A stretch of DNA of 64,000 nt, from contig CAJNAR010000022.1 of the NCBI GenBank assembly GCA_905220665.1, forward strand, positions 182,206 through 246,205. The letters run 5' to 3'. This document shows positions 1 to 10,502 of this stretch, one piece after another. The stretch is from Albugo candida. Lineage: Eukaryota > Oomycota > Peronosporomycetes > Albuginales > Albuginaceae. The position numbers and the translations under genes were made by a program. The notes under the pieces are model-generated. The model had not been told where the DNA came from and did no database searches. It worked only from the letters and a program-made list of their open reading frames with translations. The number at the start of each line of letters is the position of its first letter. The first letter of the stretch is position 1.

Positions 1-537
<537 letters not shown>

Positions 538-642
538 TCGTTCTCCATAAGATGATAAGTGAATCAGATTGGCTGATTTGATTTGATTTTAACCAATCTC
601 ACTGCTTCTACCAAAAACGAGCTACGCCGCGTGAACCAATAA

Positions 643-1664
643 ATGCCGCGAATCCGACAACTTCCAAGCGCTTTTCATGCATCTTTGAGCGCATTGACAG
701 CATTCTCCTGCTCCTATACGCTAAGCACATTGTCAGAGGAGGCAGAGAAAGAATCAAATAATGAGGCAAACGCGTATAAGAAAGATAATCATGGGAACGC
801 AGAGTTCTTTGGATTCTTTCCTGCTCGAGAAGCCGCAACGGAACTCAAAAAATCGTTTCCTACAATCGATGAAAAAGATGCAAATAACACGTTATTCAGC
901 GCGCTGAAATTTAATCCGTCAGCCGAAGAAAAAGAAAATTTGAGTCCGCTTTTTGGTGAGAAAGCTGTGGCGCATGTGAAAGCTTTCGTCCAGGACGCCA
1001 ATGCTCAAGCAGTACGTAATGCAATGAATAAGTATCGACTCTCATTAACCTGTGATAGATTCTCGTAGACTTGTTGAGTGAGCATGGTGAGCCGATTCCA
1101 TTGCAATCCATTGCCCGGGAAAACTTTCACATTCCTTTATCGTCCGTTTTTGGCTTTCAGAATTATAATCTCGGATATACAGCTGTGCTGATGGAGCGTC
1201 TACAAGCAGCTGGATTGATTGAGCGATTGTTTGACACCAATGTGAGCGAGCTGCGTGAGGAACTTGAAGCCTACGACTCTAGCAAATTGTCTCTGTTCAA
1301 TCCATTTCCAGCGACAGAAGTGAACCTGCAACGACCGCAAAATGCCATACAAGTCAAAGGAACGTTTTGTATGTCTTCCGACTACGATGCCAAAAACGAG
1401 ACATGTACACGCCAAGGAAAGGCGGAATGTGGTTTCTGCAAGTTTATGCGAGCTGGTCCATGTGGAAGTGAATTTACGGCTTGGGAAAAGTGTTTAGATC
1501 AGTGCAAGATCAGTGGAGAAGATTTTATCGAGAAGTGCAGCAAGGAAACGCTCGTGATGCGAGATTGCATCGAGATGCACCCAGAGTACTACCGAATTCT
1601 GGACGACACTTCAGATGAGCAAGTTCCAAGTAGCGAAACCACCGCAGAAGAGAATGACTCGTAA
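643..1664 (+). CDS. GCK-domain protein, two exons
   Basis: Exon 1 is 643-1015 and exon 2 is 1069-1664, with a 53 bp intron (GTAATG...TCTCGTAG). I chose the donor at 1016 rather than the GT at 1012 because only it keeps the frame, giving a 322-residue protein. Residues about 242-300 form a GCK domain, a small cysteine-rich domain: ECGFCKFMRAGPC, then FTAWEKCLDQC, then FIEKC and MRDCIEMHPEYY, with regularly placed cysteines. The middle section (residues 60-230) is not recognised. The N-terminus is basic and hydroxylated with few acidic residues in the first 30, which could be a mitochondrial targeting signal. The biochemical role of GCK domains is not established, so none is claimed. Confidence 0.85.
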
Positions 1665-1894
1665 CAGGATGTCGATCGTTACCTTATTCTCTACAGTCAA
1701 AACTCAACCTTTAATGTCCTTTGAGATCTTATATACAGCATAAGGCTCCAAGATATAGCAAATAATGCAAGATTAAGTTGGCATCGCAGGCCTTATATTC
1801 CAACTTTGTATCGCCAGATGCGTCGCTATCGTGTACGCTAGTAGACTAGAATGAATGCTGACAAAGCTAGCAGGCATTCGCTTCAAGCGTACGA

Positions 1895-2578
1895 CTAGTC
1901 TTGTTGCATAGGAAACTCGAAAACTACGTCCTTGTTGGTAAGCTTTTTGTAGACAGTTGCGAAAGTATCCAATTTGGTCTCCACGTTGACTTGATCTTTA
2001 GGGTCCAAATGAACTTTCAATGATTTGGTACCGTCAAGAAGGCATCGAGTACGTTTGCCGACAATTTCAGTGGGAAATACCAGATCCTACATGACACAAT
2101 ACAACAAAAAGCTGGTCAGCATGAGGCTTGGATGGCAGGTCCCAGAGGCCACCATCGAATGCTTGAATGTATGACAGAAGCCGCGTACCTCGAGGATAGA
2201 CTCCTGGACGGCTTTCAATGTACGAGAGCGCGGTCTAGGACCTTTGACTTTCTTAGAGCGAGCATAACTCTTCCCAAGGATAGTTCGCTGTGCAATGAAG
2301 ACAACATGTCGTCCACTAAACTTTTTTTCCAATTCTCTGGTGAGACGGATCTGAATCTTGCGGAAAGCTTTCATCAACCGGTACGGAACAAACAGAACGA
2401 TTGCTTTTCGACCGGAAGCAACATCGACTTGTTTTGCAGCGGTGATGTATAGATCTTGGAGTTCATTTTTCAATTCACCAGCTGATCCCTCAAGATTCTG
2501 AAGCTCTTGAGCCACTTGTTGTTCAAATTCATCAGGGAATTGACCTTCAGGTTTTACAATTTTGGAAGTAGGGGCCAT
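1895..2578 (-). CDS. RPS7: 40S ribosomal protein S7 (eS7), two exons
   Basis: On the reverse strand exon 1 is 2578-2189 and exon 2 is 2086-1895. A 102 bp intron (GTACGC...CATGTAG) separates the Glu codon GAG from GATCTGGTATTT. The product is 193 residues, the usual size for eS7, a small-subunit ribosomal protein of the cytosol. Recognisable stretches are [39 protein letters not shown] and the C-terminal [15 protein letters not shown] followed by [12 protein letters not shown]. It converges with the GCK-domain gene, with 230 bp between the stops. A CCAAT-like box (AACCAATCAG, 2659-2668) lies about 80 bp upstream of the start and may be part of the promoter. Confidence 0.96.
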
Positions 2579-3692
2579 GCTGTGCGATACGATAATGAGC
2601 CCAAATTTTGCGTGCTTTTAGCTCGTTCCTGTCCACTGAATCATTAGGTGTATATTTAACCAATCAGAAAAGATAACGTCTTGGATTGGATGAAAACAAA
2701 TATGCTCTATTTAGGACTTGATGAAGTATTAACAATTGACAAAGAAATGTCGCAGTCGCTGCTGTATTTGGCATTCAAATCGACTCTTTTATATTTTTGT
2801 ACTTTTTTGGCAAAAGCAGTATCTTTGTATTAGCCGACCGTCAGAGTTTTGCGATTCTCGGGAGCCAGATGTTCTACCACGCAGTGGAATGCGGGTTTCT
2901 TGCAGCGATACGATGCCATTAAGTAAGTATCGTGATTTGCTATTTTTACCTTAAAGCTAATCAGAACGCCGTCAAAAATTTCTTACAGGCAGCATCGAAT
3001 TTTGTTACAGAGAATTATAACATTTCATGTGCTGTCTTTACGCTGTGACCTGTATTCTTCATTCATAACTAGCATTCTAATAGCCGAACAGCTGACGCCG
3101 CTCGATACAATCCGTTGCGTTCAATTACTCTATCTATATTTGTTCCCTGTGCCTGCTTGCGATAAAAATGTTGACTCTGTAATGTGTACAGTAGTGCGTC
3201 ATCTTTTTAGCTCTAGTCACAAGATCATTTTCATACCTGAAAGTTGCTCATCCTCCCATTCATTCATATTCCAGAGGTCTCATGCAATTCTGTTGGCTGC
3301 CATTGGTCGTTATACACTTTCCATCCTTTCTGAGTCTGTTGCACATTGTGACATGCACGAATCACAGCTAAAGAGGAGACTGTCTGCTGAGGTGCAAGTC
3401 AATACAAAAATCAAGTATAAACTATAAAGTAGAAAAAAACAATAAAAAATTGTAGCTTGCAGCGCGTATTCGGTAAAACAGATATAAGCATCCACCCCGC
3501 TTCTACCGAGACTACTTAGCACTCGGGACAAATACACAAAAGGGGAGAAACGTTACTTTAAGCGCCCGTCGTCGTTCACGTGATTCTCTTCATTATAACG
3601 CGTAGAATACGGGAAAGTGCTCGCAGTATTCCATCCGTTTACTCGTGTATAACCTCACTGAATCCTTGCAGTTTCGCGGACGCAACGATTAC
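2579..3692. other. Intergenic, no supportable gene
   Basis: About 1.1 kb between the eS7 start and the next gene. Short open stretches on both strands lack family resemblance and mostly lack a proper ATG. The last part (3560-3690) probably holds the promoter of the following gene. A TTGCAG at 3665-3670 could be a splice acceptor for an upstream non-coding exon. Confidence 0.6.
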
Positions 3693-5603
3693 ATGGATTT
3701 GGCTAAGATTTTAAGTCCTCCAGAGGAAGAAAAGCAAGGTAGCATTCTGCAACCTCACAATACATTCACCGAGAAAAGTCAAAATTCTAATGTGACTCAA
3801 AATGCTCAATGGGTCCATTCCGGTCAGTCTCAGTCGCTTAATGGGAAGCCGAATTGGAAGTTCTTATCACAACTTCCGGCTGGGTTTCAAGTGCTCGGAG
3901 ATTCGTATTCAAATGAGCCGCTTATCACCTCCATCACTGATCGTAGTGCAAAGAAGATAGAAAACAATGAGCCTTTCAACCGGCTTGATTTGCTGGTCCA
4001 AGCAGATGCAATTTTGATGGAGAAAAGCAGACAGCTTCTCGATATATCGAAATCGAGTCAAATTCCGGACAAGAGTACTTTGGCTAATCAAGTGACGGAG
4101 AAAGCACAGACTACTTTGCTGGACGACTCGAAAAAACTGCATGTTCCGAACACTGAGGATTACAAGTCTACTGACCCAATTTGGTGCTTGGAAGAAGAGG
4201 AATACGCAGCGGCTCTGATTTATTTTTTCTTCAAAGGAACCCTGGACATAGATGAGGGCACATTGTTGTGCAATTTCTTGGCGCAGCAACTACGATGCAG
4301 TATCCAAAGAATCGTAAACAAATTGGGTACACGAGAGATGGCCACAAAGCATCTTCCCCCTAAAATCGATGCGGTCGGTTTCCGACATTGCGACAATTCT
4401 AATTCAACGGAAAAAAAGGATATGGGGTCCATTTTGCACCATTTGCGATACGCCTACCTCCATAAAAAGGTCGATAGCAAGGACACGAATGCCAATGGAA
4501 TAAAAAACGACGGACATCGCCTCACTGAATATCGATCATTTCTCAACTCGAGCTGGAATAGAGTGAACAAAAACATTGTGCGCGACCGACCTTGTATCGT
4601 ACGAACGGGCTTCATCACCGAGCAAGAAGAAATGTATACGAAAGCACTCATTGAGAGTTTTTGCGCTGGCGTTCTCTCGCTAGCCGATGGCCAAAGCTTG
4701 ATTGAATTCCTCTGCCAGGCTCTCAAGTGTACACCTCGAGAGCTTTCACTCAAATTCGCACATTCGGAAGTGTTGTCTGATTACGTCTCGGGGTCAGTGA
4801 CTACCATGACATTTCGAAAGTCAGCCCCATTGTCGGATAAATTCATTGAAATACCCGCAATTTTGGAGCTCATGCGTCAAGCATTTTTACGATCTCTTGA
4901 CGACGCAGCAAAGCAAGCAGAGATCGATACTGCGCTGCTACACCAGAAGACAAATGTGAACAAAATTACAAGTCCTCGTTCAAATACGACCAGTGCTACC
5001 CGGCACAGCGGTGTCACAACAGTAGCCATGCATGAACCATCACGATTCGTTAAAGCTAGCCGAAGCGGTCCATGGTCCAAAGAAGAGGAAGCGTACTCAG
5101 CAGAGTTGATTCGATCATTTTGCGATGGCGCATTAGAACTTGCGGAGAGCACAACTCTACGAGCATTTCTGGCATCTCGACTAGGATGCAACCCCATGCG
5201 TGTGTCGAAAAAGCTGGCAACGGGAATGATTGGCGATCTGTCGATCCCAAAGCGCTCCGGCTCCTCCATGTTTGTTCGCAAGAACTCTTTGACCAAAGAA
5301 CACATTTCAGAGACACAGCAAAATATCGATCAACTGTATCAGAGTTTTACCGCTTTTGATGCTCAAAAACGGAATTCCAACGCTCGCTCGAATTCTCATT
5401 TAGCTGTGAAGAAAAGAGCTCATTCTGATACGTCCCAGAAAACACAAATAGCACTGCCGAACGAGCTGAATCAGACTGGGAGACGAAGCAAGAAGCTTTG
5501 TATTTCATCCTGGAAAGACGCACGTGATTTCGATCAGACTGAAGCCCACTACACGCACATGACCGGAGCTAATGTGCATCAGTTACATTCGGTTGTCAAT
5601 TGA
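3693..5603 (+). CDS. Protein with three ~50-residue repeats (EEEEY...LI..F..G...LR.FLA..L.C..MRVSKKL type)
   Basis: The frame is open from 3645, but the first ATG is at 3693 (MDLAKILSPPEEE), giving 636 residues. Three copies of one repeat stand at about residues 164-213 (WCLEEEEYAAALIYFF), 307-355 (FITEQEEMYTKALIESFC) and 461-510 (WSKEEEAYSAELIRSFC). Each reads aromatic-x-x-EEE-x-Y, an LI-x-x-F-x-x-G-x-L-x-L helix, a (T/S)-L-x-x-FL-x-x-x-L-x-C core and a basic SKKL-like end. The third copy is the cleanest (TTLRAFLASRLGCNPMRVSK). I recall similar repeats in unnamed stramenopile proteins but know no function. Linkers are rich in Ser, Asn and Lys and probably disordered. The gene ends only 28 bp before FAN1, in the same orientation. 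Confidence 0.75.
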   Translation: MDLAKILSPPEEEKQGSILQPHNTFTEKSQNSNVTQNAQWVHSGQSQSLNGKPNWKFLSQLPAGFQVLGDSYSNEPLITSITDRSAKKIENNEPFNRLDLLVQADAILMEKSRQLLDISKSSQIPDKSTLANQVTEKAQTTLLDDSKKLHVPNTEDYKSTDPIWCLEEEEYAAALIYFFFKGTLDIDEGTLLCNFLAQQLRCSIQRIVNKLGTREMATKHLPPKIDAVGFRHCDNSNSTEKKDMGSILHHLRYAYLHKKVDSKDTNANGIKNDGHRLTEYRSFLNSSWNRVNKNIVRDRPCIVRTGFITEQEEMYTKALIESFCAGVLSLADGQSLIEFLCQALKCTPRELSLKFAHSEVLSDYVSGSVTTMTFRKSAPLSDKFIEIPAILELMRQAFLRSLDDAAKQAEIDTALLHQKTNVNKITSPRSNTTSATRHSGVTTVAMHEPSRFVKASRSGPWSKEEEAYSAELIRSFCDGALELAESTTLRAFLASRLGCNPMRVSKKLATGMIGDLSIPKRSGSSMFVRKNSLTKEHISETQQNIDQLYQSFTAFDAQKRNSNARSNSHLAVKKRAHSDTSQKTQIALPNELNQTGRRSKKLCISSWKDARDFDQTEAHYTHMTGANVHQLHSVVN

Positions 5604-5631
5604 CGAGTGCACATGTCTATTTTGGTAAATT

Positions 5632-8247
5632 ATGCAAACAGAGCTGCTCGACGTCGCAGAGAACGATCAAGATGCTTGGACCAGTCATTTTTGCATGGTT
5701 TTAGACAGTATTTGGACAGACTATCGCCACCTCCTTTTGCCTCAAGAAGAGCTTCGTATCAGAGCTTTTCAACGCTTGGAAAAGCTGACACAACATATAT
5801 ATATTCGCCTATTTCAGCGCAAAGGACCGTGGTTCAAAACCAGTTCTCTACTCCGCTATTTTCAAGATCAAAGGCTACACCGGACATGGACGCGAGAGGA
5901 ATTGGACATTCCGATGGTGCTCAATGAAGAGAGTCCAATCGTCCAAAGCACGTTGCAGAAGCTTATTGAAGACGGATTTATTGAAACCTTGGGATCGAAA
6001 CGTGATACATTATGCGCCAAGGAGCATGTCGAGTTTACGTTGGAAGCGCTTGATAGCTGTTGTTCCTTGCCTGAACTCATTTTTATCGAGGGCAAAGTAT
6101 CTGGGAAGAAAGCGGGCACCAAGACTTCTGCTGGCAATAAATCAAAGCTTCTTGGAACCATTCATCGGAATGTCTTGACGCAAAGACGTCTCGACGGGTC
6201 TTTTCTTCCCATTCACACATTTGTTAATCAAGCGTGGACCAGCTCGATCCAATCGAACGGCTCCAGCGTCAAAGGAATGCAAACACGCACAACTCTGGGA
6301 TTTCATGTTGTCGAACACGTTCGTGACTTGTTTCATCGCCTTCATCGCCTCTTTTATATCCATTCCATAAAAACCCCGGCGTCATTTTCAACGCCCGGCA
6401 TGCTACAGAAATCAACTTCCGTTCAATTAATCGTCGCAAGCTGCATACCAGTCTTGAAGCATGAGCCTATACAATGGCCAGGCTTACTGGTGCAGTTTCG
6501 AAAACTCCAATTTCCGCTTGACTCATCACAAATCCTCAGGTGTGAGTCCACAAAAAAGCTTTTTCGATCTAGAACTGATTATTTATGCTACGAAATCGCT
6601 TCTCAGTTGCGTTTTGTGATGCATCGGCTGGTCGTATCATTAATTCCTTCGTGTGATGTTCATCCGTTGGAGCATGAAAAGTCTATTTGTTGGAAGGAGA
6701 GCGAGACCTGTCCACAAATCGAGATTTTCCGAGCTTTACACAGTTGTCCCAAAACAACTAAAACACAAGTCAAGTCGGAATTTGATACGAAGATTACCCG
6801 TAGCGCTTGGGCCGATGAACAGCATTTTATTTCCCAGTTTTATGATACGTTGACAACGATGCATTCGTTTGAAACATTTGTTCTGGAAGTAAGGTCTTGT
6901 CTCCATTCATATCGGCGAGCACTCATAGATGTCGAGTCTTTGTCAGTGCACGCATCTCAGCTGCCTCCTTTCTTCGAGAAGTATAATCCAGGCTATCAAT
7001 GTACTCGTATTCTCCATGAAGCAACAGCGGTGTTCGAAAAGGGAAAACAATACGATGTTGCTGTGCTTTTGCTAAAGGAATTGTTAGACTCCGAAACTAA
7101 CTTTGGATTGGAACGAAAGCGTGGGTATTGGTGGCAAAGGCTCGCTCTCAATTCGGCACAACATCTCAAGGTTCCTCGTCAAAAAGTACTTGAGATCTGC
7201 GAACGAGCTTTATCGGAAGATCAAACGAATGGCACCCATCACATTGTCGCGGGAGATCGTGTCGCCTTGGAGCGACGATATGAACGATTGGTGGCTAAAT
7301 GCGATTCCAACACGGATCAGGAAGAGCGTCTTGATGTCGATTTGGTTCATGAATACATCCAAGGTCGACCTCTAAATCGTCAAATGGGTGAAAAATCGCG
7401 CTTCATTGGGTATGACGATCAGCCTTGCTCGGTGGAACAACTTGTGATACAAAAGTACTATTACGAGAACTGGTATGGTATTCATTGCGAAGGTCATTTG
7501 TTTCGCAATGTTGTCGGACTGCTCATGTGGGAGGTATTTTATCTCGCAACCGTTCCAGATGTTTTTCAGACGCCTTACCAGAATGGTCCACTCGATTTTG
7601 GCTATGCAAATGTGTTTGTGAGGAATCGTCAGGATGAAATTTCGGCTAGATTGCAAGCAATTGGGCAATTCTCTTCGTTGGAATTAGTTTCGGAGATCGA
7701 ACGTATCTGGACGAGCCAATTTGGCAATGTCTCGCGATTCATATCGTGGACTGCGTATCCGTTACGACTGCACCAACTGATTGCTCTTTCACTCGGCACT
7801 ATTCGTTTGAAAGCACTATGTGAATATATGCTGTCTTCCGTCGAGTATCATCAGCGAAGTGCCAGTGGAATTCCCGATTTGCTGCTTTTACGATTGAGCA
7901 GAACGCATCAAAATGGAACAACGGATTTTTTCAACGTCTATGAACACTGTGGAGTCGATGTGGTTGTGGATCATGACACTTTCGGACACGCAAAGTCGAC
8001 TCCAGAAACCTCGGAAACGGAGTGTTGGCTTAATCAAATGGAAGGAATGGACATGGACTTGCGCCTTATTGAAGTTAAAGGACCTCGAGATCGACTCAGC
8101 GATCAGCAGCGCGTCTGGCTGCATGTTTTCAATGAAAAAATCAAGATAGATGCGATTGTGATGCATGTGTTGGAAGAAGAGAGACAGATCACGAAAAAGG
8201 TCTCATCGTCTCGCTGTAATACGAATTGCCCAACATCCTCTACGTAA
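5632..8247 (+). CDS. FAN1: FAN1-type structure-specific nuclease with VRR-NUC domain
   Basis: This single-exon gene of 871 residues encodes a homologue of Fanconi-associated nuclease 1, a nuclear 5'-flap endo/exonuclease acting in interstrand-crosslink repair. The N-terminal region starts at the equivalent of the animal SAP-like domain (LTQHIYIRLFQRKGPWFK). A helical TPR-like segment follows (about residues 460-560, LLLKELLDSE...QKVLEICERALSE). The C-terminal VRR-NUC domain holds the catalytic set: Glu620 in IHCEGHLF, Asp749 in SGIPDLLLL, and Glu814/Lys816 in LIEVKGPRDRLSDQQ. VPDVFQTPYQNGPLDF is also typical. The N-terminal UBZ zinc finger of animal FAN1 is absent, and nothing resembling it is in the gene just upstream. 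The 3' end was duplicated to 18.2-19.0 kb. Confidence 0.93.
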   Translation: MQTELLDVAENDQDAWTSHFCMVLDSIWTDYRHLLLPQEELRIRAFQRLEKLTQHIYIRLFQRKGPWFKTSSLLRYFQDQRLHRTWTREELDIPMVLNEESPIVQSTLQKLIEDGFIETLGSKRDTLCAKEHVEFTLEALDSCCSLPELIFIEGKVSGKKAGTKTSAGNKSKLLGTIHRNVLTQRRLDGSFLPIHTFVNQAWTSSIQSNGSSVKGMQTRTTLGFHVVEHVRDLFHRLHRLFYIHSIKTPASFSTPGMLQKSTSVQLIVASCIPVLKHEPIQWPGLLVQFRKLQFPLDSSQILRCESTKKLFRSRTDYLCYEIASQLRFVMHRLVVSLIPSCDVHPLEHEKSICWKESETCPQIEIFRALHSCPKTTKTQVKSEFDTKITRSAWADEQHFISQFYDTLTTMHSFETFVLEVRSCLHSYRRALIDVESLSVHASQLPPFFEKYNPGYQCTRILHEATAVFEKGKQYDVAVLLLKELLDSETNFGLERKRGYWWQRLALNSAQHLKVPRQKVLEICERALSEDQTNGTHHIVAGDRVALERRYERLVAKCDSNTDQEERLDVDLVHEYIQGRPLNRQMGEKSRFIGYDDQPCSVEQLVIQKYYYENWYGIHCEGHLFRNVVGLLMWEVFYLATVPDVFQTPYQNGPLDFGYANVFVRNRQDEISARLQAIGQFSSLELVSEIERIWTSQFGNVSRFISWTAYPLRLHQLIALSLGTIRLKALCEYMLSSVEYHQRSASGIPDLLLLRLSRTHQNGTTDFFNVYEHCGVDVVVDHDTFGHAKSTPETSETECWLNQMEGMDMDLRLIEVKGPRDRLSDQQRVWLHVFNEKIKIDAIVMHVLEEERQITKKVSSSRCNTNCPTSST

Positions 8248-10502
8248 TAAGTCTTTATAATGTTGTGGGAGCATCATCCAATTGCTGGATGACTGGTGCC
8301 TCTATATAGTAGTTAGAATATATGCGCTTACTCTTGCAGAAGTACAGGGATGCGGATCCAAACCTTGATATTGAATAATTATTTCAGCGTGTATTCTGTT
8401 TCTATCTTTGATATCTTGTAGTCCATCACCTCGCTCCGATTTCAGAGAACGAAAAGCCTGTTATAAATCAGTTGTCCAAACTTATCACCACAACGTATTG
8501 ATGCTGTCCTGTAAATAGGGTAGCTGGGCGTTCAACTAATCATTCAAGAAAGGGAAGTCCAGTTTTTGTTTTTGTGTACAATATTCGGCATGCGGGCAGT
8601 GAATTCGGCAAAACGGCATATTCAATACTTTTTGTCACTTTCAGACTTTTCAAGAGTCTTGGTTTTAGGTAACTGGTATTTTAAATTTTTTGAATGAATC
8701 TAATCCGATCTGGAAAGCCGTTATGTTGTATGGGCTTAGCGTTTCCGTAAGAACGTCTTATTCAGCCAGACTCATTGTATTATGTCTATTGACTCAAAAG
8801 GCAGTTTGTAGCAAGAGATGCGGTACGGTAGACTCAACTCTGCTACTTGAATAATAGTTTTGTTAGGCGCAAACGTTGCGTTGGCTGACTCTGCAGCGAA
8901 AAGTGTTGAAACATACTGACATTGCCATTGCTATACACATTGTGTCAAGTGAACTCAGCGCAAGGTTTCTTTTGAGATGAAGCTTATTGAAGGCCGGAGA
9001 TTATTTACCGTAAGATTGCTATCTGATGCTGACGGGGGTAGTTCAATACCGTTTGATATTAAACACGGCTTGAATTATCAACATGATCGACGTGCTCAGA
9101 TACCTAAGACCAGTGCGTAAGCCTTCAGGTTAAGAAAATTGACGGACTCAGAACCCGCAAATGCTATGTCAGATCTAGTGCTTCATACAATGTAGACAAG
9201 GTTGCAAATAAGGAAGGAAATGGATTGTTTTTCATATCATAGTGAATGCCTTGATCGGTTCCTGGTTTGCTCAATGTCAGATTAAGCTAAACATGAGTCA
9301 ACGTACCGAGCTTCTTAACCATCCCTTCAAAGCAAGCTTTATGTGACGAGTGTATAAACTCTTATTGAATGGTACTGTTCTTTCAATCCCCAAATATGCT
9401 TCGCCGCACCCAAACTGTCCATGTCGAATGTTTCACGGAGTGATAGTGACATTTTTGTCAATCATATTGCTTTGGATTTGATCGAATCACCCAAAGCACC
9501 GAACAATTCCTACATTTATTTATCAAGATGCACTGGGCGTAACAGAGTTTATTTGGTACAGGAAAGCACCGTGCACTATACTGAACGTAATGATCCATTT
9601 GCCACATAAGGTCTCTCCGAAAGGACGGCTGAGAAGCGCATTAAACATGGATCATTCAAATTTGGGCTTACTCCAAGGGTACATATTCACGGCATCACAT
9701 ATCTGTGGAGTCTAGATGTTCATTGCTTCAACTTACAATCAGAGATACTCTTTCAATAGTCCTCTATTGTTGTGAAAATTGTCTGAAGTACCTCCTGGTA
9801 AATTCTAAACAAACATGTGCGTGATGCACGCCTTGGCATTGAGGAAGCAGAAATGAATCTGTGTATGCCAGTTGAGGCGACATCTACAGACAGAATTGTG
9901 GAGATGACTGGAAGCTTGGTTTCCAGTGTGGGTATAGCTTGAAAAGATCATGTCACGTGGGATCGCTTATCAATTACCTCCAGGAAGGGATAGCAAACAA
10001 CGAATTTTATAGTACATCAATAACAATACAAATCTATGAAGTATGGATTTTCTCTCTCTCAGCCATAAGAATATGCATTACAAGCCTTGCATTCTTTCGT
10101 GTTCAACATTTTCACTGAAGTCGTTTGAAATCCGTTGCCTGACACTAACAAACACATGCGAAAATACCTTCATGTGGGTTTTAATACATTCTTGCTATAG
10201 ACAGAGTACGGCTCTTCGTATATTTGGTATAGAAAAGAGTCTATAAAATTAAGTTGCTATACAAGCGAAAGCTCGCAAGTTCGAAATCTGGTGCATGTGA
10301 TAGGAGATGTTACGAAGAATGCTATATCATCATTGGCCAGAAGCTATAGTGTATAAAGTGGTTACATTCTGTATACGGAACCGCCAAAGTAGCAGTACTA
10401 TACATGTACAAGGAGCAACGATTGGAATCTGACGGACCATATCATTCGTGCGAGTGTATACCAAATAGTCGTACACGAATCGATGTCAATATACGTTATA
10501 CC
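8248..10502. repeat. Non-coding spacer of segmental duplication, copy A
   Basis: About 2.25 kb between the FAN1 stop and the position matching the start codon of the cysteine-rich gene copy. No gene is supportable. Patches resemble the spacer at 18.96-21.18 kb: GATCTGGAAAGC near 8710 and 19380, an ACTGACAT-rich patch near 8920 and 19710, and strong similarity from about 10300 onward (CATCATTGGCC...GTGTATAAAGT). The near-equal spacer lengths support one duplication event covering FAN1, spacer and effector-like gene. Confidence 0.6.

Noticed and set aside
2736..3427. Two + strand open stretches of 72 and 141 codons
   Set aside because: The longer lacks an ATG start, both are AT-biased and show no domain.
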